Notes: generated from the letters alone by a model not told the origin. Shown: positions 18,585-27,623, numbered from the stretch's first letter. The stretch: DNA of 64,000 bases from Paenibacillus sp. FSL R10-2782 (GCF_038592985.1 NZ_CP151951.1:2223001-2287000); one strand, 5' to 3'. Translations and numbers: made by a program.

Positions 18585-19688
18585 ATGTTGATAAAAAAGG
18601 TTACCTGGCTTGAACTCTTTTATGACTTATTGTTCGTAGCTGCTGTCTCCAAGGCCACTCATGTTTTACTACATGTTGAACATGGTAGTATTTCTTTGGA
18701 GCATCTGGCGAAGTTTATTTTGATTTTTATTCCGATATGGTGGGCTTGGGTAGGACAAACGGTCTACAACAATCGTTTTGGTCAAGACAGTATGACGCAT
18801 CGAATCTTTATGATTCTGCAATTGTTTTTCGTGTTAATTATGACCGCCAGCCTGAATGTAGATTTTGATGCATATTATGTATCTTTTTTTGTTGGCTATA
18901 TTGGTTTAAGAGGCTTGACCGTCATTCAATATTTACTTTCAGCACCTCAAGAAACGGCTAATAAACAGGAAACAGCTCGTTTTTTTGGGACCTATTTTTG
19001 GATTGGAATCGCCATCTCTAGCTTCTCCCTCTTTTTTGACTCTTGGATTCGATATTTGATTTTATATGTTGGCATTGCTGTTGATATCCTCGTTCCTTTG
19101 ATCGGTCGTAAAAAATTGGTGATTACACCTATCCATACGGAGCATCTTTTAGAGCGTTTTGCACAGTTCACCTTAGTCCTGCTTGGCGAATCGGTGATCA
19201 GTATGCTTTCTGTTTTACAATCCGATCATTTTACGGTATCCTCCGTTGTATTTGCTGCCTTGGCTTTTGTATTAGTCATCGCAATCTGGTGGCAGTATTT
19301 TGAGAACATGGAGAAGCATGTAGATAAATCAAAACAAACAGCAGGGCAAACTATTATGTATGGTCATTTGTTTATTTATCTTTCACTTAGCATGCTGGCA
19401 GCTTCGATACAGCTCTTATTTTTGGGACAAGTAGCCTATATCTTTGTTCTTTGCTTTACCTTTGCTTCAGTACTTATTTACTTTTTGTCGGTTTTGCTGG
19501 TATTCCATCGGTACAGATTAAGTCATCTTAAACCAAGCCTTAGAGTCATTTTTTTCTTAACTGGAGTCCTCTGTGTCTTGTTTATCCTTAACATATTTAT
19601 TGTTGTTCCCTCTCATCTTATGTTAGCTGAAATCATGCTGTTCTTTATCCTGTTCGCTAAAATGACAGTTCACGATATTAAAGGCTGA
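18585..19688 (+). CDS. ltrA: Low temperature requirement protein A (LtrA) family membrane protein
   Basis: Polytopic membrane protein (367 residues from ATG 18585) with about ten hydrophobic helices. The LtrA signature VTWLELFYDLLFVAAVSK is at the N-terminus and LLERFAQFTLVLLGESVI lies in the middle. Listeria LtrA is linked to growth at low temperature, but the biochemical role is unknown. ATG 18585 has AGAGGGGAG about 12 nt upstream; an in-frame ATG at 18546 has no ribosome site. No operon partner. Confidence 0.85.
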   Translation: MLIKKVTWLELFYDLLFVAAVSKATHVLLHVEHGSISLEHLAKFILIFIPIWWAWVGQTVYNNRFGQDSMTHRIFMILQLFFVLIMTASLNVDFDAYYVSFFVGYIGLRGLTVIQYLLSAPQETANKQETARFFGTYFWIGIAISSFSLFFDSWIRYLILYVGIAVDILVPLIGRKKLVITPIHTEHLLERFAQFTLVLLGESVISMLSVLQSDHFTVSSVVFAALAFVLVIAIWWQYFENMEKHVDKSKQTAGQTIMYGHLFIYLSLSMLAASIQLLFLGQVAYIFVLCFTFASVLIYFLSVLLVFHRYRLSHLKPSLRVIFFLTGVLCVLFILNIFIVVPSHLMLAEIMLFFILFAKMTVHDIKG

Positions 19689-19800
19689 ATAGGGCGAAAT
19701 ACGGAACTTTGTACCGCTTTCCTTTTCTTTCTTGGCAAAGTAGGAGTATAATAATGTGGATGTGTAAAGTATTGTATAGAGAAAAAGGAGTGACCATACG

Positions 19801-20373
19801 ATGAGTAAAATCGTACCTGTCGGCGTTTCCGCACGCCATATTCACCTGACTCAAGAGCATATTGAAATTTTGTTCGGAGCAGGCTATCAACTGACTGAAT
19901 TTAAACCATTGTCCCAACCAGGACAATTTGCCGCAAATGAAACGGTAGCTGTAATTGGTTCTAAGGGCCAATTTGATAAGGTTCGTATTTTGGGACCCGC
20001 TCGTCCGGCTTCCCAGCTTGAAATCTCTCGCACAGATTCCTTTGCTATTGGTGTAAAAGCGCCTGTACGCGAATCTGGCAGCATTGACGATACACCAGGA
20101 ATCACAGTAAAAGGACCAGCCGGAGAAGTGGAACTGCAAGAGGGTGTAATCGTAGCTGCCCGTCATATTCATTTCCATACATCTGATGCAGCGAAATGGG
20201 ACATTAAGGACAAGCAGTTGCTGAAAGTACGCGTCGGCGGCGAACGTGGTCTTGTATTCGAAAATGTTCTTGCACGTGTGTCCGATTCTTTTGCTTTGGA
20301 TATGCACATTGATACAGATGAAGCGAACGGAGCCGGTGTGAAAAACGGTGACAACGCTGAAATCGTAGACTAA
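19801..20373 (+). CDS. pduL: PduL-type phosphate propanoyltransferase/acetyltransferase
   Basis: Converts acyl-CoA plus phosphate to acyl-phosphate plus CoA. 190 residues with two PduL beta-barrel halves. Zinc-binding His motifs ARHIHLT (about residue 12) and AARHIHFHT (about 120) are both present, as is the SARHIH signature. No bacterial microcompartment shell or propanediol genes are nearby and no N-terminal encapsulation peptide is visible, so this is probably a free cytosolic phosphotransacylase for acetate or propionate overflow. AAAGGAG precedes ATG 19801; a TATAAT at 19747-19752 may be its -10. Confidence 0.88.
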   Translation: MSKIVPVGVSARHIHLTQEHIEILFGAGYQLTEFKPLSQPGQFAANETVAVIGSKGQFDKVRILGPARPASQLEISRTDSFAIGVKAPVRESGSIDDTPGITVKGPAGEVELQEGVIVAARHIHFHTSDAAKWDIKDKQLLKVRVGGERGLVFENVLARVSDSFALDMHIDTDEANGAGVKNGDNAEIVD

Positions 20374-20402
20374 TATACGTATTTAATGCCGAAAGGCTAA
20401 GG

Positions 20403-20434
20403 GTCCGATTCTTGCTAAAGAGTCGGGCTTTTTT
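20403..20434 (+). terminator. Terminator after pduL
   Basis: GTCCGATTCT (20403-20412) pairs with AGAGTCGGGC (20419-20428) with G-U pairs, followed by six T. Confidence 0.75.
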
Positions 20435-20452
20435 ACGTACTAAGGATTCTCA

Positions 20453-20502
20453 AATTGGTTACCTATAAAATTATGGACATTAGATTCACCGCGTAACCAA
20501 TT
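20453..20502 (+). repeat. 10-bp inverted repeat upstream of the miaB promoter
   Basis: AATTGGTTAC (20453-20462) and GTAACCAATT (20493-20502) are perfect complements separated by 30 bp. It is too far apart and without a T tract to be a simple terminator; it may be a paired regulator site. Confidence 0.5.
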
Positions 20503-20540
20503 GGCGTTCACGGGGATATATGGCGATGGCTTATAAATCA

Positions 20541-20549
20541 TGCTATAAT
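20541..20549 (+). promoter_or_regulatory. Extended -10 promoter upstream of miaB
   Basis: TGC-TATAAT (20541-20549) has the TGn extension. The -35 at 20521-20526 (TGGCGA) is poor. It gives a leader of about 110 nt. Confidence 0.5.
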
Positions 20550-20667
20550 TTAGTGTAATGCCTTTTTCAAAGGAGTTTTTACGGGCTAAAAAGAGATGTA
20601 CCCATAGCAAAGATACAGTAAAAGCGTAATTGGCGTGAAATAGATGGTGTAAGGAGTGACCAAAGGA

Positions 20668-22221
20668 ATGGCCAAGGAAACGAAAGATTACTCCAAATAT
20701 TTTGATTTCTCGGATGCAAAGATCATTTCTCAGGATGAGCATAGCAAGAAGATCCGCATTCGCGGACGTGAGATCAATATTATGGCGGAGCCGAATCATA
20801 GAAAAGAAAAGCAACGCGGTAAAGAGGATGTACAGGTATTGTACGATAATGCAGTTCCGGATGAGCTGAAGCATATCGGCGAGGGAAAGCATTACATCGT
20901 GTACACATTCGGTTGCCAGATGAACGAGCATGATTCCGAAACGATTAAAGGATTGCTGGAGCAAATGGGTTATCAGGCGACAGAGGATCGTAAGGAAGCG
21001 GACATCATCTTGCTGAATACATGTGCGATCCGTGAAAATGCGGAGGACAAAGTATTTGGTGAGCTGGGTCACCTCAAGCATCTCAAAACCGAGAAGCCGG
21101 GTATGCTGCTTGGCGTGTGTGGATGCATGTCGCAGGAAGAAAGTGTCGTCAACCGGATTTTGCAAAAGCACGGTTTTGTCGACATGATTTTTGGTACCCA
21201 TAATATTCACCGCTTGCCGCAGCTCGTCAAGGAAGCACTCTTCAGCAAAGAAATGGTGGTCGAGGTGTGGTCCAAGGAAGGCGACATTATCGAGAACCTG
21301 CCGAAGAAGCGCGAGGGTATGCGGGCTTGGGTGAACATTATGTACGGCTGCGATAAATTTTGCACCTATTGCATTGTTCCCTTCACACGCGGTAAGGAAA
21401 GAAGTCGTCGTCCCGAGGATGTCATTGCTGAGGTAAGGGATTTGGCACGTCAGGGCTTTAAGGAAATTACTTTGCTCGGTCAGAACGTCAATGCCTATGG
21501 CAAGGATTTGAAGGATATGAATTACAGATTCGGGGATCTGATGGACGATATGCGTAAGATTGATATCCCGCGTATACGTTTTACAACATCACATCCGCGT
21601 GATTTTGATGACCACTTGGTTGAAGTGCTTGGTAAGGGCGGTAATTTGGTGGAGCATATCCATCTGCCTGTTCAATCCGGCAATACGGATATATTGAAGA
21701 AAATGAACCGAAAATATACACGTGAGCGCGTTCTGGAGCTGGCGGCGAAGATCAAAGCTGCAGTTCCGCATGCTTCGCTGACAACGGATATTATCGTAGG
21801 TTTTCCAGGCGAAACGGACGAACAGTTTGAAGATACCGTTTCTCTCGTGCGCGAGGTCGGTTACGACTTTGCCTACACCTTTATTTATTCGCCACGGGAA
21901 GGTACGCCAGCTGCGTCCATGGAAGATAATGTTCCTATGTCGGTCAAAAAAGAGCGTCTCCAGCGTCTAAACAATGTGGTGAACCAAAACAGCCTCCGCT
22001 TTAACGGTAGACTGCGTGGCGAGGTGGTTGAGGTGCTAGTGGAAGGCGAGAGCAAAAATAACAGCGAGGTGCTTGCAGGCCGGACCCGATCCAATAAGCT
22101 GGTGCATTTTGAAGGCTCCAAGGATTTGATCGGTACCTTTGTGCAGGTGAAAATTACGGAGCCTATGACCTTTTACATCAAAGGTGATTTGGTTCAAACT
22201 GCCGTGGCGGTCAACGGTTAA
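20668..22221 (+). CDS. miaB: tRNA-2-methylthio-N6-dimethylallyladenosine synthase MiaB
   Basis: Radical-SAM methylthiotransferase that adds 2-methylthio to i6A37 of tRNAs reading UNN codons. 517 residues: an N-terminal extension of about 65 residues typical of Bacilli, a UPF0004 domain with the auxiliary cluster Cys residues ([28 protein letters not shown]), the radical-SAM Cx3Cx2C motif CDKFCTYC (about residue 230), and a C-terminal TRAM domain. Start ATG 20668 has AAGGAG 11 nt upstream; the in-frame GTG 20656 overlaps that site. It is upstream of ymcA, as in B. subtilis. Confidence 0.96.
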   Translation: MAKETKDYSKYFDFSDAKIISQDEHSKKIRIRGREINIMAEPNHRKEKQRGKEDVQVLYDNAVPDELKHIGEGKHYIVYTFGCQMNEHDSETIKGLLEQMGYQATEDRKEADIILLNTCAIRENAEDKVFGELGHLKHLKTEKPGMLLGVCGCMSQEESVVNRILQKHGFVDMIFGTHNIHRLPQLVKEALFSKEMVVEVWSKEGDIIENLPKKREGMRAWVNIMYGCDKFCTYCIVPFTRGKERSRRPEDVIAEVRDLARQGFKEITLLGQNVNAYGKDLKDMNYRFGDLMDDMRKIDIPRIRFTTSHPRDFDDHLVEVLGKGGNLVEHIHLPVQSGNTDILKKMNRKYTRERVLELAAKIKAAVPHASLTTDIIVGFPGETDEQFEDTVSLVREVGYDFAYTFIYSPREGTPAASMEDNVPMSVKKERLQRLNNVVNQNSLRFNGRLRGEVVEVLVEGESKNNSEVLAGRTRSNKLVHFEGSKDLIGTFVQVKITEPMTFYIKGDLVQTAVAVNG

Positions 22222-22305
22222 CAAAATAGCGCAGCAAGGTTTGCATGTGGATCAAATATGAACTGTATGTACGACCTTATTAAGTGAGCAAAGGAGCGAT
22301 GGACA

Positions 22306-22758
22306 GTGACAGAGGAGCGGTTGCAACAGTCAAAGCTTCAACCGGCGGCGCGCCAGCATGATCATTTGGTCAATCGCGATATGATATTGGCGAAAGCCCA
22401 AGAGTTGGCGGGTATTTTGGGCAACAGTGAGGAAGTGCAGGTATTTCGGAAAGCAGAAGATAAAATTCGCGATCATGAGCGCATCCAGCATCTGATTACA
22501 GCGATGAAGAAAAAGCAAAAGGAAATTGTAGCCTTCGAATCCTTGAAGAATCAAACCATGATTGCCAAAATAGAGGCCGAGCTTCAGGAGCTTCAAGAAG
22601 AGCTTGACGGTATTCCGATTGTAACGGAGTTTCAACAAAGCCAGGTAGAAATTAATGAGCTGCTGCAAATGGTTATCATGGCAATTCGTGATACAGTTGC
22701 CGAAAAGGTGAATGTAGAAGAGGGAAAAAGTACTTCTTCCTCCAATTGCAGTGACTAG
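22306..22758 (+). CDS. ymcA: RicA/YmcA family regulator (Com_YlbF)
   Basis: Member of the YlbF/YmcA family. In B. subtilis YmcA (RicA) forms a complex with YlbF and YaaT that carries iron-sulfur clusters, promotes competence, biofilm and sporulation, and directs RNase Y processing of operon mRNAs. 150 residues, helical, with the core NRDMILAKAQELAGILGNSE to about residue 125 and a Ser-rich tail holding the only Cys (SSNCSD). GTG 22306 has AAAGGAG 8 nt upstream. It lies 85 bp after miaB with no terminator, so is cotranscribed with it. rny in the same window is its functional target. Confidence 0.85.
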   Translation: MTEERLQQSKLQPAARQHDHLVNRDMILAKAQELAGILGNSEEVQVFRKAEDKIRDHERIQHLITAMKKKQKEIVAFESLKNQTMIAKIEAELQELQEELDGIPIVTEFQQSQVEINELLQMVIMAIRDTVAEKVNVEEGKSTSSSNCSD

Positions 22759-22771
22759 AATGATGTATGGT

Positions 22772-22800
22772 GTGGAGGCTCAGCCTCCACGCCTTTTTTT
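22772..22800 (+). terminator. Terminator of miaB-ymcA
   Basis: Perfect palindromic stem GTGGAGGCT-CAGCCTCCAC followed by GCC and seven T. Confidence 0.9.
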
Positions 22801-22879
22801 CAGGAGTAACTTGTAATCATATGTACTGTGCCAGATTCCAAGAGGAAATGGGGCCTCATAGAAAGGATGGAAACAAGGA

Positions 22880-23302
22880 ATGGACATCTTGCGTAGTTTG
22901 GTAGAGGGTGAAGTAAATACATTTTGGGAGTATTTGGGCTGTGAATTGATCGAAGCTGATGCAAAAGAGGTACATATCGCTTTACAGGCTGGGCCACAAC
23001 ATACCAACGTGGTGGGTATTGTTCACGGTGGCGTACTCACAACATTGATGGATCAGGCGATGGGGATGGTTAGTATGGTTTCACGCAATATGGAATTATT
23101 TGTGACGACGAATCTGAACGTTCATTTTTTGTCAGCGATGAAACAAGGACGATTGGAGGTTAAGGCACGAATTCTCCATCAAGGGGGACGTACCATAACG
23201 ACGGAGGCGGAAGTGAAGGATAGTGAAGGAACGCTCGGCTGCATGGCTACGGCGACATTCCGGGTATTGCGTAAACAACCAGATCATTTGGATAAGGCCT
23301 GA
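22880..23302 (+). CDS. PaaI-type hotdog thioesterase
   Basis: Acyl-CoA thioesterase of the 4HBT/PaaI family, 140 residues, one hotdog domain. The signature NVVGIVHGGVLTTLMDQAMG (about residues 43-62) contains the HGG turn and the catalytic Asp on the long helix. Substrate unknown. The start has GGATGGAAACAAGGA upstream of ATG 22880. It follows the miaB-ymcA terminator and is probably a single gene. Confidence 0.85.
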   Translation: MDILRSLVEGEVNTFWEYLGCELIEADAKEVHIALQAGPQHTNVVGIVHGGVLTTLMDQAMGMVSMVSRNMELFVTTNLNVHFLSAMKQGRLEVKARILHQGGRTITTEAEVKDSEGTLGCMATATFRVLRKQPDHLDKA

Positions 23303-23305
23303 CGC

Positions 23306-23333
23306 TTGACAAAACTTTTTATTATGTCATAAT
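23306..23333 (+). promoter_or_regulatory. Sigma-A promoter with palindrome over the -10, for the Nudix-NAD salvage genes
   Basis: TTGACA (23306-23311), 16-bp spacer, CATAAT (23328-23333). The -10 is the right arm of a perfect palindrome ATTATG-T-CATAAT (23321-23333), a candidate repressor site. An ATG at 23332 overlaps the -10 and cannot be the start of the downstream gene on this transcript. Confidence 0.65.
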
Positions 23334-23367
23334 GAATTTATCAAAACGATATAATGTGGTGATGCCA

Positions 23368-24156
23368 ATGGATAACGAACGTATAAACGAAGAGACGCAG
23401 AAGGCGTCGTACAACATTAAGAAATATCGCACCCCGGATGGTGCTCCGGCAGATATCGTCATGTTCACCTTAACCAAGCGGGAGCGCAAGACGGTGACAA
23501 AGACGTTGCCGATCCGTGAGCTGAAGGTAATGCTTATCAAGCGTCGTAGTTGGCCGTTTGCCGGACGTTGGGCGTTGCCGGGGGGCTTTTGTCAGGAAGA
23601 TGAATCCATTTACGGAGCTGCCAAGCGCGAGCTGTTAGAGGAAACCGGTGTGGACGGCGGTCATCTGGAGTACCTAGGTGTGTATAGTGGACCTGGGCGT
23701 GATCCGCGCGGGTGGATTATATCGCATGCGTTTTTTGCACTGGTAGAGGAATGGATGCTGGAGCAGCGGCAAGCGGCGGATGATGCTTCCGAGGTTGGGC
23801 TGTTCACGATCCGTGAAGCGCTGGAGGAATTAGAGCTGGCGTTTGACCACCGGGACATTATTGTGGATGCCTACCGAAAGATTCAGTTGCAAATGCTCCA
23901 GACGACGATAGCCAAGCAGTTTTTGCCTCTGCATTTTACATTGGGTGAGCTGTATCAGGTCATTCAAAGTGTCGTACCGGATTTCGAAGAGCCGAACTTT
24001 ATTCGCAAAATAACGTCGACTCGCAGCAGACAGGGAATATTGGAAGAGGTACGGGACGAGAACGGCAAACCGCTCAGCTCCAATCAGTATTCACAGAGAC
24101 CGGCACAGCTTTATCGTTTTAGTGACAGGGTGCCGCGGTTGTCTATCTACACTTAA
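23368..24156 (+). CDS. Nudix hydrolase with C-terminal winged-helix-like domain (NrtR-like or ADP-ribose pyrophosphatase)
   Basis: Nudix domain (about residues 25-175) followed by a C-terminal region resembling a winged helix (about 180-262; LGELYQVIQSV, NFIRKITSTRSRQGILEEV). The Nudix box GX5EX7REUXEEXGU is complete: G-FCQED-E-SIYGAAK-RE-LL-EE-TGV, so hydrolysis is likely retained. This two-domain form is that of NrtR regulators of NAD metabolism and of related ADP-ribose pyrophosphatases. The next two genes are NAD salvage enzymes, which supports an NAD-linked role. Start set at ATG 23368 because the longer frame begins inside the -10 box. Confidence 0.8.
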   Translation: MDNERINEETQKASYNIKKYRTPDGAPADIVMFTLTKRERKTVTKTLPIRELKVMLIKRRSWPFAGRWALPGGFCQEDESIYGAAKRELLEETGVDGGHLEYLGVYSGPGRDPRGWIISHAFFALVEEWMLEQRQAADDASEVGLFTIREALEELELAFDHRDIIVDAYRKIQLQMLQTTIAKQFLPLHFTLGELYQVIQSVVPDFEEPNFIRKITSTRSRQGILEEVRDENGKPLSSNQYSQRPAQLYRFSDRVPRLSIYT

Positions 24157-24224
24157 TGTAATGTAATAGGTCACATAAAGAAGCGCACAATCCCCAATTT
24201 GAGGATGAAGGAGCTGGCCGTACG

Positions 24225-24791
24225 ATGAAGGCATTGATTGTTATTGATTACACGAATGATTTTGTGGACGGCAGTCTGCCTGTAGGCCAACCGGCAATTG
24301 AGCTGGATGATCGGATGGCAGCTATTACGCAGTTGTATGTGGATCAGGGGGACTTTGTCGTAATGGCAGTGGATCTGCATGAGGAAAATGATCTTTATCA
24401 CCCGGAAAGCAAGCTGTTTCCTCCACATAATATTCGTGGAACCGGGGGACGAGATTTGTATGGCAAGCTCCATAACCTCTATGCTACACAGAGTGATTCC
24501 ATCTATTGGATGGATAAAACACGATACAGCGCCTTTGCTGGCACGGATCTGGAACTCAGGTTGCGTGAACGTGGTATTACGGAAGTTCATTTGATCGGTG
24601 TCTGTACGGATATATGTGTACTGCATACGGCTGTAGACGCTTATAACAAAGGTTTTGCGATTACGGTATACAAGGACGCTGTGGCGAGCTTTAATCAGGC
24701 TGGACATGATTGGGCTTTGGGTCATTTTCAGGGCAGTCTCGGAGCCGACGTATGGTCGGCTGAGGATACGATTTTACGCCAGAAGAAGTAA
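24225..24791 (+). CDS. pncA: Nicotinamidase (cysteine hydrolase)
   Basis: Isochorismatase-fold amidohydrolase converting nicotinamide to nicotinate. 188 residues. Catalytic Asp is in the N-terminal VIDYTNDF (about residue 8), metal ligands lie in AVDLHEENDLYHPES, the Lys is in WMDKTRYSAF (about 97) and the nucleophile Cys is in LIGVCTDICVLHTA (about 127-131). The downstream nicotinate phosphoribosyltransferase makes the nicotinamidase assignment stronger than the fold alone. AAGGAGCTGG precedes ATG 24225. Probably cotranscribed with the Nudix gene 68 bp upstream. Confidence 0.88.
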   Translation: MKALIVIDYTNDFVDGSLPVGQPAIELDDRMAAITQLYVDQGDFVVMAVDLHEENDLYHPESKLFPPHNIRGTGGRDLYGKLHNLYATQSDSIYWMDKTRYSAFAGTDLELRLRERGITEVHLIGVCTDICVLHTAVDAYNKGFAITVYKDAVASFNQAGHDWALGHFQGSLGADVWSAEDTILRQKK

Positions 24792-24810
24792 ATAACTTAA
24801 CGATTGTGCA

Positions 24811-24845
24811 CCAATATCCGATAACAGTATGGAGTCGGGTATTGG
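24811..24845 (+). repeat. 11-bp inverted repeat in the pncA-pncB gap
   Basis: CCAATATCCGA (24811-24821) and TCGGGTATTGG (24835-24845), one mismatch, 13-nt loop. There is no T tract, so it is either an mRNA hairpin before pncB or an operator. Confidence 0.5.
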
Positions 24846-24907
24846 TGACGGATGGACAAGGCGGTACGCCGCTGCAAAACCGGGGACAGTCAGAGAGGAT
24901 GATTAAG

Positions 24908-26371
24908 ATGCAGTCAACGAGCCTCGCATTACATACAGATAAATATCAAATTAATATGATGTACGCCCACTGGGTGAACGGAAGTCACCAGCGCAAAGCT
25001 GTGTTTGAGGCATATTTTCGCAAGCTACCTTTTGGAAACGGATATGCGGTGTTCGCAGGTCTGGAACGCATTGTGAATTATATTGCAAATCTGCGCTTTA
25101 CAGAAGAGGATATCCGTTACCTCTCAGAGCAAGAGGAGAAGTATGATCCCATGTTTCTGGAGGCATTGCGCCAGTTTAGGTTTGGCGGAACCGTCCATTC
25201 GATGAAAGAAGGGGCGCTTGTTTTTCCGAATGAGCCTCTGGTACGCGTCGAAGGAACAATTATGGAAACACAACTGGTTGAGACAGCGTTGTTGAATTTT
25301 ATGAACTACCAGACGCTGATTGCGACGAAGGCGTCGCGCATCAAGCAGGTTGCAAGCGGAGATACGCTGCTGGAATTTGGCACACGGCGGGCGCAGGAAG
25401 CAGATGCGGCGATTTGGGGAGCACGGGCAGCTTATGTAGCGGGCTTTGACGCAACTTCTAATATGCTGGCAGGTGAGCACTTTGGTATTCCGACCAAGGG
25501 AACACATGCTCATTCCTGGGTGCAGACCTTTATGAGCGAGCAGGAAGCTTTTGACGTGTATGCGAAGGTTTTACCGGATCAGGTCACACTGCTGGTGGAT
25601 ACCTTTGATACGCTGGAGAGTGGCGTTCCCCATGCGATTCGGACAGCGAAGATGCTGGAGAGTCAGGGTAAACGGATGAATTCGATCCGGCTGGATAGTG
25701 GTGACTTGGCTTATTTATCCATTCAGGCTCGGGAAATGCTGGATACCGAAGGGCTGGATTACGTACAAATTGTAGCCTCCAATGATTTGGATGAGAATAC
25801 AATTTTCAACTTAAAGGCCCAAGGCGCGCGTATCGATGTATGGGGTGTGGGGACACAGCTCATTACAGCTTCGGATCAACCTTCATTGGGCGGGGTGTAC
25901 AAGCTGGTCGAACGGGAAGTAGAAGGCGAAATGCTGCCGACGATTAAAATTTCGGGCAATCCGGAAAAGGTATCCACACCGGGCAAGAAGGATGTATATC
26001 GTATTATAGATAAGAAGAAAGGGAGAGCTGTTGCCGATTATATATCTTTTCCGGACGAAGACCGTCCGCGCAATGGAAAGCGGCTGAAACTCTTTAACCC
26101 GTTGCATCCGTACATGAAGAAGTATGTGGAAAATTACGAGGCAGTTCCGATGCTGGAGCCTATTTTCGTAAATGGGCAGAAAGTGTATGAACTTCCCGGT
26201 CTGGATGAAATTCGCGCATACCATACTTCCCAGCTGCAACTGTTCTGGCCGGAATATTTGCGGAAAATGAACCCTGAAATTTACCGTGTAAATCTCAGTG
26301 AAAAGGTATGGGGGCTGAAACAAAAGCTGATCGACAGCTATATGCAGCCAGAAGTGGAAGAAAAGGAATAG
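24908..26371 (+). CDS. pncB: Nicotinate phosphoribosyltransferase
   Basis: Preiss-Handler pathway enzyme making nicotinate mononucleotide from nicotinate and PRPP with ATP. 487 residues from ATG 24908, which has AGAGAGGATG upstream; in-frame ATG 24806 and 24899 lack proper spacing. N-terminus SLALHTDKYQINMMYAHW, the region FGTRRAQEADAAIWGARAAY, the phosphorylated-His region GIPTKGTHAHSWVQ and SIRLDSGDLAYLS are all typical of the Firmicute NAPRTase. Works with the nicotinamidase directly upstream. Confidence 0.94.
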   Translation: MQSTSLALHTDKYQINMMYAHWVNGSHQRKAVFEAYFRKLPFGNGYAVFAGLERIVNYIANLRFTEEDIRYLSEQEEKYDPMFLEALRQFRFGGTVHSMKEGALVFPNEPLVRVEGTIMETQLVETALLNFMNYQTLIATKASRIKQVASGDTLLEFGTRRAQEADAAIWGARAAYVAGFDATSNMLAGEHFGIPTKGTHAHSWVQTFMSEQEAFDVYAKVLPDQVTLLVDTFDTLESGVPHAIRTAKMLESQGKRMNSIRLDSGDLAYLSIQAREMLDTEGLDYVQIVASNDLDENTIFNLKAQGARIDVWGVGTQLITASDQPSLGGVYKLVEREVEGEMLPTIKISGNPEKVSTPGKKDVYRIIDKKKGRAVADYISFPDEDRPRNGKRLKLFNPLHPYMKKYVENYEAVPMLEPIFVNGQKVYELPGLDEIRAYHTSQLQLFWPEYLRKMNPEIYRVNLSEKVWGLKQKLIDSYMQPEVEEKE

Positions 26372-26375
26372 TTTT

Positions 26376-26412
26376 AAGAGGCACCCTGCAAATGATGGGG
26401 TGCCTCTTTGTG
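26376..26412 (+). terminator. Terminator after pncB
   Basis: AAGAGGCACCC and GGGTGCCTCTT form a perfect 11-bp stem. Convergent with moaB, so it may work in both directions. Confidence 0.75.
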
Positions 26413-26441
26413 TTTCAGAGCGTAAGAGGAAAATCTGTGTG

Positions 26442-26957
26442 TTATTTGTAAATTTCCCTCATGACATGCCGCAGCTCAGGTATAATAATGCGCTCCATCG
26501 CCAAACGGACGGCTCCACGTGAGCCTGGCATTGAAAATACGGCTGTGCGGCCCACGGTGCCAGCTACAGCACGACTCAATATCGCTGCAGAACCAATATC
26601 CTCTGCAAAGCTTAAATAACGGAAGATTTCCCCGAATCCGGGCAGTTCCTTATCCAGCAAGGAGGATACGGCCTCATACGTTGTATCTCGCGGGGAAATA
26701 CCGGTGCCGCCTGTCAGAAGAACAGCCTCAATGTCATCGCGTTCTGCGGCTTCGGATACCAGTTCCCGGATACCAACATAGTCGTCTTTGACGATAACAT
26801 ATCGGACCACCTGATAGCCGTTCGTTTCCAACAGATCCACCAGTAAGCGCCCACCGGTATCTGTTTCCAGCGTACGGGTATCGGAGACGGTTACAACCAT
26901 GCAGCTAACCTGCTGCGGGGCCTCCCGCCGATGCTCATCTACAGAAGATATATTCAT
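26442..26957 (-). CDS. moaB: Molybdenum cofactor biosynthesis protein B
   Basis: MoaB/MogA-fold protein (171 residues) that handles molybdopterin adenylylation in Mo cofactor synthesis. Motifs: CMVVTVSDTRTLETDTGG (about residues 19-36), the molybdopterin-binding LLTGGTGISPRDTTYEAV (about 80-97) and FSMPGSRGAVRLAME near the C-terminus. The start at 26957 has GAGGAGTGAG upstream on the minus strand; a longer frame to 27074 is unsupported. Stands alone, transcribed divergently from the Cys-rich protein gene. Confidence 0.88.
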   Translation of the reverse strand: MNISSVDEHRREAPQQVSCMVVTVSDTRTLETDTGGRLLVDLLETNGYQVVRYVIVKDDYVGIRELVSEAAERDDIEAVLLTGGTGISPRDTTYEAVSSLLDKELPGFGEIFRYLSFAEDIGSAAILSRAVAGTVGRTAVFSMPGSRGAVRLAMERIIIPELRHVMREIYK

Positions 26958-27068
26958 TGCAATGCTCACTCCTCGATCTATGGTTAGACATACTATTTTT
27001 ACAATAGAGGAATGATTGCGGGTGTGCAAGTCAGGAGCAGGCATCAGGGAGTTGTGTGATTTATCCCC

Positions 27069-27098
27069 TTGCACGGGTGGGTTGGAATATAGTACACT
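27069..27098 (+). promoter_or_regulatory. Possible promoter for the Cys-rich protein
   Basis: TTGCAC (27069-27074), 18-bp spacer, TACACT (27093-27098). Only moderate match. Confidence 0.4.
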
Positions 27099-27217
27099 CC
27101 CTTACATAAGTCGGGATTTTTGTCTGGTCATTGATGAAAGCGTGCACAACGGTTGATTAATCTCAATTGTCGGCGGGTAATAATACAGCAGGGTCAACAA
27201 CAGGGAGGTAATGTATT

Positions 27218-27547
27218 ATGAAACATTCATACCAACAATGCGTGGATGCTTGCCTGGAGTGTATGAACGCTTGCAACGTTTGTTATGTGGCGAGCTTGAA
27301 GGAATATGATTTGGCTATGCTGCGCGAGTGTATTCGAGTGAGCCGGGAATGTGCAGAAATATGCGGGTTTGCCGCTCAAATGTTGGAACGTGGAAAGGAA
27401 TTTGCCGAGCAAATTTGTGAGTTATGTGCCAAAGCCTGTGAAGTATGTGCTACTGAATGCAGTAAGCACTCCCCTGAGCATTGCGAGCAATGTGCAGAAG
27501 CCTGCCGCCGTTGTGTTCAGACTTGCCGCCAAATGGTGGCTGTGTAA
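27218..27547 (+). CDS. Four-helix-bundle copper-binding (Csp/DUF326) protein
   Basis: 109 residues with Cys placed mainly as CxxxC and CxxC pairs on predicted helices (YQQCVDACLECMNACNVCY, RECAEICGFA, ICELCAKACEVCATEC, HCEQCAEACRRCVQTC). This is the pattern of cytosolic copper storage protein Csp3/YhjQ, which binds many Cu(I) ions inside a four-helix bundle. No signal peptide, so cytosolic. AGGGAGG precedes ATG 27218. No copper ATPase or regulator is adjacent. Copper binding is from the family, not shown here. Confidence 0.85.
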   Translation: MKHSYQQCVDACLECMNACNVCYVASLKEYDLAMLRECIRVSRECAEICGFAAQMLERGKEFAEQICELCAKACEVCATECSKHSPEHCEQCAEACRRCVQTCRQMVAV

Positions 27548-27588
27548 TTACATATTATCAAGTCAACATATGAACAGAAAATAAAAGA

Positions 27589-27617
27589 TTGCTTTCCACT
27601 GGATAGGTTTGTATAAT
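27589..27617 (+). promoter_or_regulatory. Sigma-A promoter of the argS T-box leader
   Basis: TTGCTT (27589-27594), 17-bp spacer, perfect TATAAT (27612-27617). Confidence 0.7.
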
Positions 27618-27623
27618 GATGGG

